From: an uncultured Clostridium sp.
Lineage (GTDB): Bacteria; Bacillota; Clostridia; TANB77; CAG-508
Assembly (NCBI GenBank): GCA_900553405.1
Contig: USDF01000024.1
Location: forward strand, 1 to 25,329
DNA: 25,329 bases
Direction of reading: 5' to 3'
The notes below the pieces were generated by a model. The model did not search any database, was not told the DNA's origin, and saw nothing but the letters and a program-made list of their open reading frames with translations. Below are positions 1 through 7,793 of this stretch, piece after piece (position 1 is the stretch's first letter; each line of letters starts with the position of its first letter). The position numbers and the translations under genes were made by a program.

Positions 1-1
1 T

Positions 2-937
2 GATGAGGAAATTAATAATTTATATAGTTTATTAGAAAAAGAACATATAGAAATAATAACAGGAGTAGATGAAAGCTCTGAATTTTCCGCATTGGAAGAT
101 AATTCTATTCAAATTACTGATAGTACTAAGGAGTATTTAAATGAAATAGGTAAAATAAAATTACTTAGTCCAGAAGAGGAATTTGTACTTTTTAAGAAAG
201 CAGAAAAAGGCGACGAAAAAGCGAAAAAAAAGCTTATTGAATCGAATTTAAGACTCGTTGTTTCAATAGCTAAAAAATATGCTAGGGGGAATTTGTCTTT
301 TCTAGATTTAATTCAAGAAGGAAATATAGGTCTTATGAAAGCTGTAGAAAAGTTTGACTTTGGTAAAGGTTACAAATTCTCAACTTATGCTACTTGGTGG
401 ATTAGACAAGCAATAACTCGTGCACTTGCAGACCAAGCAAGAACAATCCGTGTACCAGTACATATGGTAGAAACTATTAATAAAATGGCACGTATTCAAA
501 GACAAATGACGCTTGAATTAAATCGTGAACCAAGTGATGAAGAACTTGCTAAAAAAATGGGTATCAGTGTTGATAAAGTAAGAGAAGTTATTAAAATAAG
601 TCAAGATCCAGTTTCACTTGAAACTCCAATTGGTGAAGAAGATGACTCACATTTAGGCGATTTTATTAAAGACGAATCCAGTTTAAGTCCCGAAGAATAC
701 GCAACAAATGAAATCTTAAAAGAGGAAATAAAATCAGTATTAGCCACACTTCAACCAAGAGAACAACAAGTCCTTGAACTTCGTTTTGGATTAATTGATG
801 GAACGAGTTATACTCTTGAAGAGGTTGGCAAAAGATTTAATGTTACAAGAGAAAGAATTCGTCAAATAGAAGCAAAAGCATTAAGAAAATTAAGACATCC
901 ATCACGTTCTAAAAAATTAAGAGATTATATGAATTAA
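2..937 (+). CDS. rpoD: RNA polymerase primary sigma factor (5' end outside the window)
   Basis: This is the housekeeping sigma-70 factor that directs core RNA polymerase to -35/-10 promoters. The frame is open from base 2, so the gene begins before the window and about 311 residues are visible. A TTG at 92 is in frame but is not the start. Region 1.2 begins with TKEYLNEIGKI. Region 2 carries NLRLVVSIAKKYA, LIQEGNIGLMKAVEKFD and the aromatic promoter-melting motif YATWWIRQAITRAL. Region 3 follows (IRVPVHMVETINK). Region 4 ends with the helix-turn-helix TLEEVGKRFNVTRERIRQIE and KALRKLRHP. The many TTGACA/TATAAT-like promoters with 17-nt spacers in this window fit such a sigma factor. The stop codon overlaps an intrinsic terminator. 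Confidence 0.97.
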   Translation, partial: DEEINNLYSLLEKEHIEIITGVDESSEFSALEDNSIQITDSTKEYLNEIGKIKLLSPEEEFVLFKKAEKGDEKAKKKLIESNLRLVVSIAKKYARGNLSFLDLIQEGNIGLMKAVEKFDFGKGYKFSTYATWWIRQAITRALADQARTIRVPVHMVETINKMARIQRQMTLELNREPSDEELAKKMGISVDKVREVIKISQDPVSLETPIGEEDDSHLGDFIKDESSLSPEEYATNEILKEEIKSVLATLQPREQQVLELRFGLIDGTSYTLEEVGKRFNVTRERIRQIEAKALRKLRHPSRSKKLRDYMN

Positions 938-966
938 AAGAAGATTTTTAAAATCTTCTTTTAATT
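936..966 (+). terminator. Intrinsic terminator of rpoD
   Basis: A 13-bp perfect inverted repeat, AAAAGAAGATTTT (936-948) and AAAATCTTCTTTT (950-962), runs into a T-rich tail. It begins inside the rpoD stop codon. The tight one-base centre probably opens to a larger A/T loop. Confidence 0.75.
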
Positions 967-1030
967 TTGCATTTTTTACCTGTTTTTGGGATGGAGCAAA
1001 AAAGCAGTTAATAGATAGCTAAAATAAAAA

Positions 1031-1054
1031 AGGTTGTATTTTAAAATACAACCT
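1031..1054. terminator. Bidirectional intrinsic terminator between rpoD and tRNA-Met
   Basis: A perfect 24-nt palindrome, arms AGGTTGTATTTT and AAAATACAACCT, is flanked by an A-run on the left and a T-run on the right. It can therefore stop transcription from either side. On the minus strand it lies immediately 3' of the tRNA gene. Confidence 0.8.
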
Positions 1055-1058
1055 TTTT

Positions 1059-1135
1059 TGGTAGCGAAGATGTGATTCGAACACATGACCTGCCGGGTAT
1101 GAACCGGATGCTCTAGCCAACTGAGCTACTTCGCC
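1059..1135 (-). tRNA. tRNA-Met (anticodon CAT), elongator type
   Basis: On the minus strand the 77-nt sequence folds as a complete cloverleaf with encoded CCA. The acceptor stem is GGCGAAG/CTTCGCT, ending in a G1-T72 wobble. The D arm is GCTCAGTTGGCTAGAGC, the anticodon loop TTCATAC, the variable loop AGGTC, and the T arm ATGTG-TTCGAAT-CACAT. Lack of the usual initiator acceptor-end mismatch and similarity to Firmicutes elongator tRNA-Met argue against fMet. The top pair of the anticodon stem is a T-C mismatch. A tRNA-Ile2(k2C) is possible but less likely. Confidence 0.93.
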
Positions 1136-1157
1136 ATATCTAAATAAGACAAGTATT

Positions 1158-1186
1158 ATTATAATAGCAAATTAAATATTTGTCAA
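1158..1186 (-). promoter_or_regulatory. Consensus sigma-A promoter of tRNA-Met
   Basis: The minus strand carries TTGACA (1186-1181), a 17-nt spacer and TATAAT (1163-1158), a perfect match to the primary-sigma consensus. It lies about 23 nt upstream of the mature tRNA 5' end. Confidence 0.9.
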
Positions 1187-1190
1187 GAAA

Positions 1191-1220
1191 AAAAGAACAA
1201 TTTTTTTAAATTGTTCTTTT
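1191..1220 (-). terminator. Intrinsic terminator of the 1227-1595 gene
   Basis: An inverted repeat, AAAAGAACAATTT (1191-1203) and AAATTGTTCTTTT (1208-1220), is followed on the minus strand by a T-run. It abuts the -35 box of the tRNA promoter, so upstream transcription ends just before the tRNA unit begins. Confidence 0.8.
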
Positions 1221-1226
1221 TATATA

Positions 1227-1595
1227 TTATCTTTCATTATCAAAACCTTTAATTAATGATATATTTCTATCAGTATTTGTAGTTCTATTAATAATTGGAT
1301 TTATAACATTTGCTTTAGGTTCTACGACTCTTTTAGAAGTTGTTTTAGCTATATTTTTCTTTTTGGATTGACTAGGTATGCCAATACTTGATTCATATTC
1401 TGTGGCTACCTTATTAATTTTTTTCTCACTTTCTTTTAATGCTTGGACAGTTTCATAATCAGAAGTTTCATAATCATCAAGAGAATCTCTAGAAAATTCT
1501 TCAGTTTTTCCCATCAAAATAGAAAGGCAGCTTTTTGCATCTTCCTTTATTCTAAATAATATATTGTTTGAATTATCTTTTACAATAGCTTTCAT
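1227..1595 (-). CDS. Small hypothetical protein, 122 aa
   Basis: I do not recognise this protein. It is 122 residues, hydrophilic, with an acidic middle (residues about 33-50, rich in D, E, Y and S) and a basic Lys/Asn/Arg-rich C-terminal half. No signal peptide or membrane segment is visible. The ATG at 1595 is the only good in-frame start, because a TAA lies in frame just upstream. The ribosome binding site is unusual: AGGAGG (1634-1629) lies 33 nt before the ATG, with a 6-bp hairpin and a possible 7-codon leader peptide between them. A terminator follows the gene. The open frame, strong SD and terminator make it a probable real gene. Confidence 0.65.
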   Translation of the reverse strand: MKAIVKDNSNNILFRIKEDAKSCLSILMGKTEEFSRDSLDDYETSDYETVQALKESEKKINKVATEYESSIGIPSQSKKKNIAKTTSKRVVEPKANVINPIINRTTNTDRNISLIKGFDNER

Positions 1596-1600
1596 TTTCG

Positions 1601-1634
1601 TTACTTAGTTTTAATACTAAGCAATGCACCTCCT
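1601..1634 (-). promoter_or_regulatory. Distant Shine-Dalgarno with hairpin or leader peptide
   Basis: Reading the minus strand, AGGAGG (1634-1629) is followed 4 nt later by TTG and a 7-codon frame ending in TAA (1603-1601). The true ATG begins 6 nt further on, at 1595. The same bases form the hairpin CTTAGT/ACTAAG (1621-1604). Either hairpin bridging brings the SD near the ATG, or a short leader peptide is translated and ribosomes reinitiate. Both readings are inference. Confidence 0.45.
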
Positions 1635-1779
1635 TTAGGTTCTTCTTTAACATAATATTATATTACCACAAATCAAAATAAAAATCAATATTTTTAACGT
1701 AAAAAATAGGATAAATATGTAAATTAGGCTCTACCTAATATAATTCTATAAATATTATTAAAAATTTGTTAATGCAAAA

Positions 1780-1802
1780 AGAAGAGATTAATTAACTCTT
1801 CT
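1780..1802 (-). terminator. Intrinsic terminator of the 1788-2024 gene
   Basis: On the minus strand AGAAGAG and CTCTTCT flank a 9-nt loop containing the stop codon, followed by TTTTTGC. The stem overlaps the last codons of the gene. Confidence 0.7.
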
Positions 1803-2024
1803 CTCAACTCTGGAATCTTTTTCATTTAATTTTTCAAATTCCTTACATTTGATTTTGTATTCTAAGGCTTGTGTTAAATACCTATAATACATATAGCCTT
1901 GTTCATATTGTGCTACAGGATTGAAAGCATTATCTGCTAAATTTGGATCAAAACCTTCATAAGGGGGAAATGGTGAATAACCATAAAAACCACCAAAGTT
2001 ATTAAAATCTGTATTTTTTTCCAT
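1788..2024 (-). CDS. Small Tyr/Phe-rich hypothetical protein, 78 aa
   Basis: I do not recognise the family. The N-terminal half is rich in Phe, Tyr, Gly, Pro and Asn (for example GGFYGYSPFPPYEGF). The C-terminal half is a predicted charged helix (ALEYKIKCKEFEKLNEK). This is reminiscent in composition of small spore-coat or CotJ-neighbourhood proteins, but no specific motif supports that. I chose the ATG at 2024 because GAGAGG lies 8 nt upstream; another in-frame ATG at 2030 lies too close to the SD. It lies 60 nt downstream of ylbJ on the same strand and may be co-transcribed with it, which would fit a sporulation role. Confidence 0.7.
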   Translation of the reverse strand: MEKNTDFNNFGGFYGYSPFPPYEGFDPNLADNAFNPVAQYEQGYMYYRYLTQALEYKIKCKEFEKLNEKDSRVERRVN

Positions 2025-2084
2025 TAACATTACCTCTCTTTTTATTTAAGTATATGAAATTGAACAATAAAATATAACCAAACA

Positions 2085-3167
2085 TTATAAATTTAAGTTA
2101 AAAATAGGACAATAAGTAATAAATAAAAAAGTATATAAAGCAGCAAATAAACCATGTAAAAGTTTTCCTACAATATAAGGCTTTATAGATATATTTGATT
2201 TAGCAATTATACTATACACTTGTAACAATATAGAAATTCCAGCAAAACCTAATAAAAAGCTAGTTAGTATAATATTAATTGATATATTTTTACATGGAAT
2301 AGTAGAAATGCTCATGACTCCATTTGTCAATTCTAAAATTCCAGATATAAAAGAAGTGCAAAAATTAAAATCTTGTATTCCCAATAATTTAAAAATAGGA
2401 AATATAATATGTGCTAATAATTCTATAATATTACTATTTTTTAAAATAGAAAGTATAACGCTAAATAAAACAACAAATCCACCTATCATTACAATAGTTG
2501 ATATAGAAGATGTTATACTTTTTCCTAATACTTCACCTAGATTAGAAAAATTTACTAATTGTTTATTATTATTAATATTAATCTTTAAATTAGAAAAATT
2601 TAAATTTTCATTTTTTCTCCAAAATCTAAACAAGATTCCAACACTAATACATGCTAATATATGTGTTAATAAAAGTAAAAATCCAATTAAAGTATTGCCA
2701 AATAAACTAACTCCTACAGTACCTAATATAAAAAGTGGACCAGAATTATTTGTAAAAGCAAGTAAACGTTCAGATTCAACATCTGTTAAAAGACCTTGTT
2801 CCTTTAAATTGCAAACTATTTTAGCACCAGTAGGGTAACCGCTAATTATACCCATTAGAAGAGCATAACTTCCAACACCAGGTACATTAAAAATAGGTCG
2901 CATAATAGGATTTAGCAATTTACCAAGTTTATTTACGACATTTGTGTAACCTAAAAGCTCTGTTGCAATAAAAAATGGAAGAAGCGAAGGAACTACGTTA
3001 TTTGCCCATAGAATAAGCCCATTTTTAGCAGCAGTCAAATTACTTTTAGAAAATATAACTAAACAAATAGTAAATAAACAAAAAATTGTAGGTAGAATAT
3101 ATTTTTTTACAGAAATAAAGAAAAATCTTGTATTTACTTTACTAGAATTAGATTTAATATTTTGCAT
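2085..3167 (-). CDS. ylbJ: Sporulation integral membrane protein YlbJ
   Basis: A 360-residue polytopic membrane protein of the YlbJ group, which carries the nucleoside-recognition/Gate-type domain. At least eight hydrophobic segments are visible, beginning at about residues 27-47. Diagnostic stretches are NVVPSLLPFFIATELLGY, the glycine-rich GIISGYPTGAKIV and the following FTNNSGPLFILGTVG. The length is close to the family norm of roughly 400. In Bacillus subtilis YlbJ is a sporulation-specific membrane protein under sigma-E control; its substrate is not established. The start has GAGGTAA upstream. A sigma-E-like promoter lies just upstream, overlapping the edge of a palindromic repeat. Confidence 0.9.
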   Translation of the reverse strand: MQNIKSNSSKVNTRFFFISVKKYILPTIFCLFTICLVIFSKSNLTAAKNGLILWANNVVPSLLPFFIATELLGYTNVVNKLGKLLNPIMRPIFNVPGVGSYALLMGIISGYPTGAKIVCNLKEQGLLTDVESERLLAFTNNSGPLFILGTVGVSLFGNTLIGFLLLLTHILACISVGILFRFWRKNENLNFSNLKININNNKQLVNFSNLGEVLGKSITSSISTIVMIGGFVVLFSVILSILKNSNIIELLAHIIFPIFKLLGIQDFNFCTSFISGILELTNGVMSISTIPCKNISINIILTSFLLGFAGISILLQVYSIIAKSNISIKPYIVGKLLHGLFAALYTFLFITYCPIFNLNL

Positions 3168-3183
3168 AGAATTACCTCATTTA

Positions 3184-3212
3184 AATATATGCAAATAAAA
3201 AACAAATATACC
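3184..3212 (-). promoter_or_regulatory. Possible sigma-E-type promoter of ylbJ
   Basis: On the minus strand GGTATATT (3212-3205) and CATATATT (3191-3184) are separated by 13 nt. This resembles the Bacillus sigma-E elements KMATATT and CATACAMT, with one mismatch in the -35 and two in the -10. Known sigma-E control of ylbJ in Bacillus supports it, but AT-rich chance matches are easy. Confidence 0.35.
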
Positions 3213-3237
3213 AATTAGAGACAGTCTCTAATTGGTA
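3209..3237. repeat. Palindromic repeat copy R1
   Basis: A perfect 14-bp inverted repeat around one base: TACCAATTAGAGAC, A, GTCTCTAATTGGTA. It is followed by CTTTTT and could terminate rightward transcription. It matches copies at 16529-16590 in sequence and layout, but has GAGAC where they have GGGAC. Confidence 0.75.
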
Positions 3238-3354
3238 CTTTTTCACAATTTGGTACAGAGTTTATTTATAGAATAAATAATTTTCATAAAACTACTTTTA
3301 AAATAATTGTAAATGATATATAATATACAAAACAAAATTTAGGAGATACTTACA

Positions 3355-6300
3355 ATGAATACTATTATATCAAAGCTACAAGAACTCCAAAAATTCAAAC
3401 AATATATACAAGAAATAGAAGAAAAAAATAGCCCGATAACAATATCGGGCTTATCAGACGTTGGAAAGATTCAATTTGCATATAGCACAAAACAAAGCTT
3501 AAATAGACCAATTTGCATTGTTACATACAATGAAATAGAGGCAAGAAAAATAGTAAAAGACTTAAGCTATTTTACAAATGAATTTGAAGAAGTGTTATAT
3601 TTCCCTAAAAGAGAAATTGCAAGTTATGACTATATTGCAGAAAGTAAAGACTTACCATATGAGAGAATTGAAGTATTAAATAAAATTCAAAAAAATAAGG
3701 CTAAAATAGTTGTAACAACAGTAGAAGCTTTAATGCAAAAAATGATTACAAAATCAAGTTTGTATAAAAATTGTTTAGAATTTAAGGTAGGAAAAAGATA
3801 TTCTTTAGAAGAAGTTAAACAAAATTTAATTTTACTAGGATATGAAAGAAATGACCTAATCGAAGGAAAGGGTCAATTTAGCGTGCGTGGAGATATAATA
3901 GATGTGGCACTTACAGAAACGAAAGGTGTACGTGTTGAACTTTGGGGAGATGAAGTAGATTCTATCAGAAATTTTAGCATTTCATCACAACGTTCAAATG
4001 AGATGTTAGACAAAATAGAAATAATGCCAGCACATGAATTTATATTAGAAGATGAACTAAAAAATATAGTTTCAAAAATCCAAAACAATAATGAATATAT
4101 AGATAAATTAAAAGCAAAAGGTGATTATAGAAATAAGATAGAAGAAATTATAAATAAAGATATAGAATTAATAGAATCTGGAGATTATATTAGTAAAATA
4201 GATAAATACTTTAATAGCTTTTATGATAAAACAGAAACATTTTTAGATTATTTAGAAAATGACTTTGTTATTCTATTTGATGAATTATCTAAAATAAAAC
4301 AAAGGTCAGATAACATTTTAATAGAGAATAAAAATTTAATAAAAGCGTTAATAGAAAAAGAAAAATATGTTCCAGAGTCAATATTAAATATTGAACCAAT
4401 AGACTATGTGAGCAAAGATAAGCAAGTAGTATATCTAGAAAAACAAGATTTAGGTGCTAAAACTATATCAAATACAAAATACAATTTTAATTATAGAGAC
4501 GTAAAATATTATAAAAGTGAAATAGAAATATTAATTGTGGATTTAATAAAGGCATTAAATGACAAAAAAGAAGTTATAGTTCTAGCAGGTAATAAAGAAG
4601 AAACAGATAAATTTATTGAATTATTGAAAGAAAAGGAGATTCCATATAGTAGAAATTTATTAGAACAAGTGCTCCAAAAGGGACAGATTAACCAAAAGGA
4701 AACGTCCCCAATGGTAATGGTGGCAGAGGGAAGTTTGTCTTCTGGATTTGAGTGTTATGACTTGAATTTGATTGTTATTGCAGGAGATGAATTGTTTGTT
4801 CCTTCTGTTAAGAAGAAAAGAAAGCTTTCTAGTAGCTTTAAACAAGGTGAAAAGGTTGTTTTTGCGGATTTAAAAATTGGCGATTATGTTGTTCACAAAA
4901 GCCATGGTATTGGTCAATTTGTAGGAGTAAATACTTTAAAAGCAGATGGAATTATAAAAGATTATATAAAAATACGTTATCGTAATGACGATATGCTTTA
5001 TATTCCAACTAATGATTTAGATAGTATTAGAAAATACATTGGTGGTGGAGAAGCAGTACCTAAAATTAATAAACTTGGAAGCAAAGAGTGGGAAAATACA
5101 AAGCAAAAGGTTAAAAGAAACTTACAAGAAGTTGCAAAAGAACTTATGGAATTATATGCTAAAAGACAGAAAATTAAAGGATTTGCTTTTTCGAAAGATA
5201 ATGAATGGCAAAAACAATTTGAAGATAGCTTTCCATATGCAGAAACAGAAGACCAACTTCGTTGCATAGAAGAAACCAAAAAAGACATGGAACAGCCAAG
5301 ACCTATGGATAGACTTCTTTGTGGAGATGTTGGATATGGAAAAACGGAAGTTGCAATACGTGCAGCTTTTAAGGCTGTTATGGATCAAAAGCAAGTAGCA
5401 TATTTGGTTCCAACTACAGTTTTGGCAAATCAACAATATGAAAGTTTTAAACAAAGAATGGAAGACTTTGCAATAAGAGTAGAATTATTAAATCGTTTTA
5501 GAACTAAGAAAGAACAAGACGAAGTAATAAGAAAGCTTAAACTAGGTGAAGTTGATGTTGTAATAGGAACTCACAGAATCTTGAGTAAAGATGTAGAATT
5601 TAAAGATCTAGGATTGCTAATAATAGATGAAGAGCATCGTTTTGGAGTTAAAGACAAAGAAAAAATAAAACAATACAAGGCCAGTATAGATGTACTAACT
5701 ATGACAGCGACACCAATTCCTAGAACACTTCATATGTCTATTGTAGGGGTTAGAGATATGTCTGTTATATATGAACCACCACAAAACAGAAGACCTGTTC
5801 AAACTTATGTATTAGAATATGATGAGGAAATTATAAAAGAAGCAATTACAAAAGAACTAGAAAGAAAAGGTCAAGTATTTTATTTATACAACAAAGTTGA
5901 AGGAATAGAGAGTAAAGCAATTCAAATTGAAAATTTAGTACCTGAGGCAAGGGTTGCATATGCGCATGGAAAAATGACAGGTAATGAACTAGAAGAAATA
6001 ATGATGAGCTTTATAAAAGGCGAGGTTGATGTACTTGTATGTACTACAATTTTAGAGTCTGGTATAGATATTCCAAATGCAAACACTATAATTGTCGAAA
6101 ATGCAGATAGACTAGGTTTGGCACAGCTTTATCAAATAAGAGGTAGAGTTGGAAGATCAGATAAACAAGCATATGCATATATTATGTACAAAAGAGACAA
6201 ACTATTAACAGAAGTAGCAGAAAAAAGATTAAAAGCTATAAAAGAATTTACCGAGTTTGGTTCAGGTTTTAAAATAGCTATGCGTGACCTAGAAATAAGA

Positions 6301-6874
6301 GGAGCAGGAAGTATGCTACGGAGAAATTCAACATGGTCATATGGAACAAGTAGGATATGATACATATTGCAAACTATTAGATGAAGTTTTAAAACAAATG
6401 CAAGGAATTGAAGAAGTGGAAGAACAAGATATTCAAATAGATTTAGCAGTATCATGTTATATACCTGAAGAGTATATAGAGAATAGTAGTCAGAAAATTG
6501 AGGTATATCAAGATATAGCACTATGTAAAACAGAGGAAGATATACAAAATGTTACAGACGAAATAATAGATAGATATGGACAAATGCCAAGTGAAGTTGA
6601 AAATCTATTAGAAATAGCAAGAATTAAAAACTTAGGAAGAAATGCAAACATATTAAAAATTACACAAAAAAGAGATGGAGTTGTATTTTTATATGATAAT
6701 AATAAGTTTAATATTGATATAGTAACTATGTTAGTGAAGAAATACAATAGAAGAGTTAAGTTTTCACCAGGAATGGAACCTTATATTACATTAATGTTAG
6801 AGGGCAAAAATGATAAAGAAAAACTAAAAGAAATTGAGGAATTCTTAATGTCAAATTTTGTCGATGAAAAGTAA
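3355..6874 (+). CDS. mfd: Transcription-repair coupling factor Mfd, with a +1 frame change at 6319
   Basis: Mfd is an ATP-driven DNA translocase that removes stalled RNA polymerase and recruits UvrA. After removal of one base the protein is 1172 aa, close to the 1177 of B. subtilis. The N-terminal UvrB-like region runs to about residue 350. The RNA-polymerase-interaction domain (IGDYVVHKSHGIGQFVG) lies near 505-560, Walker A GDVGYGKTE near 657, DEEH near 755, and the C-terminal UvrA-binding module follows. The first frame runs from 3355 to 6360 and derails after GAGSML at an in-frame CGG (6319-6321). Skipping C6319 restores LGEIQHGHMEQVGYDTY and leads into the second frame, ending at 6874. 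Residues about 442-454 are encoded by a palindromic repeat. SD is AGGAGA. It could be a programmed frameshift, a pseudogene or a sequencing error. Confidence 0.93.
4680..4716 (+). repeat. Palindromic repeat copy R2 inside the mfd reading frame
   Basis: This 37-nt stretch aligns without gaps to the intergenic repeat at 12640-12676, with 26 of 37 bases identical. Shared blocks are GGACAG, ACC, AAACGTCCC and AATGGTA. It is read in frame as residues about 442-454 of Mfd, just before the conserved AEGSLSSGFE stretch, where the family is variable. Confidence 0.65.
6319..6321 (+). other. In-frame CGG at the mfd +1 frameshift point
   Basis: Context is ATG CTA CGG AGA. Reading CTA, skipping C6319 and continuing GGA GAA ATT restores the conserved Mfd sequence MLGEIQHGHM. 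Unshifted translation stops at 6358-6360. It is one of only two in-frame CGG codons in the window. Confidence 0.8.
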
Positions 6875-6911
6875 TAAATTGAAAATGTAAAAATCAATTA
6901 AAAATAAATTA

Positions 6912-6940
6912 TTGAAAAAAATACAAAATAATGATAAAAT
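6912..6940 (+). promoter_or_regulatory. Promoter of the toxin-antitoxin operon, with direct repeats
   Basis: TTGAAA (6912-6917), a 17-nt spacer and TAAAAT (6935-6940) form a good primary-sigma promoter. Two ATGATAA direct repeats (6931-6937 and 6942-6948), 11 bp apart, overlap and follow the -10. They are a candidate site for autorepression, as is usual for such antitoxins. Confidence 0.7.
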
Positions 6941-6971
6941 TATGATAACAAAAGTGAGGTGGTAATTAGAT

Positions 6972-7256
6972 ATGATTAATATAAGACCAGTATCAGACTT
7001 AAGAAACAAATATCCAGAGATAGAGGAATTAGTTTTAAAGGAAGATGAAGCTGTTTACTTAACAAAGAATGGTTATGGTTCAATGGTTGTTATGAGTTTA
7101 GAAAAATATGCCAAATTAATAAGTGACAAAGAGTATGAAGAATATATTGAAAATGCATTAGATGAAGCAGATAGAGAAGCAGAAGATCCAAACACAAAAT
7201 ATTATTCTCATGACGAGTTTAAAAAAATCACTAGGAGGATACTAGATGGTGAATAA
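6972..7256 (+). CDS. Phd/YefM-family antitoxin
   Basis: A 94-residue protein with the Phd/YefM fold: an N-terminal DNA-binding part (INIRPVSDLRNKYPEIEELV, then EDEAVYLTKNGYGSMVVMSLEKYAKL) and an acidic C-terminal tail (residues about 55-94) expected to bind and neutralise the toxin. Such antitoxins also repress their own operon, alone and with the toxin. The SD GAGGTGG lies 9 nt upstream of the ATG, and a good promoter lies 32 nt further up. The coding region overlaps the following toxin gene by 11 nt, the classical antitoxin-first arrangement. Confidence 0.9.
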   Translation: MINIRPVSDLRNKYPEIEELVLKEDEAVYLTKNGYGSMVVMSLEKYAKLISDKEYEEYIENALDEADREAEDPNTKYYSHDEFKKITRRILDGE

Positions 7257-7560
7257 TAAATATACGATAAAATACACAGATACATTTATAAAACAGTTTA
7301 ATAATATTTTAAAATATTTTATATATAAGCTTCAAAATAAAATTGCAGCAGAAAATTTTTATAATGAAGTAATTAAAGAAATAGAAAAGAGAAGTGAATA
7401 TCCTGAAAGTTTTGAAAAATATAATTCTATTAGAAAAAGAAAAAATACATATTATAGAATTTATGTAAAAAACTATACTATATTCTATACTATAAAAGAT
7501 AATACAATGCAAGTTAGGCTAATTTTAAGTAGTAGAAGAAATTTTGATAAATTAATATAA
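7246..7560 (+). CDS. RelE/ParE-family toxin
   Basis: A 104-residue basic protein of the RelE/ParE superfamily. It shows the beginning KYTIKYTDTFIKQFNNILKYF, a helical hairpin, and the C-terminal strands YYRIYVKNYTIFYTIKDNTMQVRLIL-like sequence ending in SSRRNFDKLI. The terminal Arg-rich RR motif and conserved tyrosines are typical of the family. RelE members cut mRNA in the ribosome and ParE members poison gyrase; the sequence alone does not decide between them. It overlaps the antitoxin gene by 11 nt, so translation is probably coupled. Hairpins and a terminator follow within about 125 nt. Confidence 0.88.
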   Translation: MVNNKYTIKYTDTFIKQFNNILKYFIYKLQNKIAAENFYNEVIKEIEKRSEYPESFEKYNSIRKRKNTYYRIYVKNYTIFYTIKDNTMQVRLILSSRRNFDKLI

Positions 7561-7595
7561 ATAAGGAAAGTTAAAAGAAAATGAAGAAAAGCAAC

Positions 7596-7638
7596 AAAAA
7601 ACCACACCCTCTGATTTGGACTTTCATGGCGTGGTTTT
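7596..7638 (+). other. Stem-loop upstream of the toxin operon terminator
   Basis: AAAACCACACC and GGCGTGGTTTT form an 11-bp stem with one mismatch and a loop of about 20 nt, ending in TTTT. It may be a first terminator in tandem with the next hairpin. A 22-codon frame (7581-7649) overlaps it but is not convincing as a gene. Confidence 0.5.
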
Positions 7639-7659
7639 CAAAACTATGAGATGACAAAG

Positions 7660-7685
7660 CCACATTTTCAATGTGGTTTTGCTTA
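7660..7685 (+). terminator. Intrinsic terminator after the toxin-antitoxin operon
   Basis: CCACATT (7660-7666), loop TTC and AATGTGG (7670-7676) are followed by TTTTGCTT. It lies about 100 nt after the toxin stop codon. The rest of 7686-7793 holds nothing I can identify apart from the next gene's start region. Confidence 0.7.
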
Positions 7686-7793
7686 CTTCTATTTTTATTA
7701 GAACACATCACTAGAAAATGTAAATACTTTTTAAAACAAAAGAGGCATGATTGACTTTTTTAGATATTATAAAAAAGAATGGAGAAGAGAAAA

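Noticed and set aside
2308..2838. Plus-strand 176-codon open frame antisense to ylbJ
   Set aside because: It is fully overlapped by the well-supported ylbJ gene on the minus strand, has no SD and shows no family motif.
7751..7780. TTGACT near 7751 as a promoter for the TrmH-family gene
   Set aside because: The only TATTAT-like sequences are 8-12 nt away; no -10 box lies at a 16-18 nt spacing.
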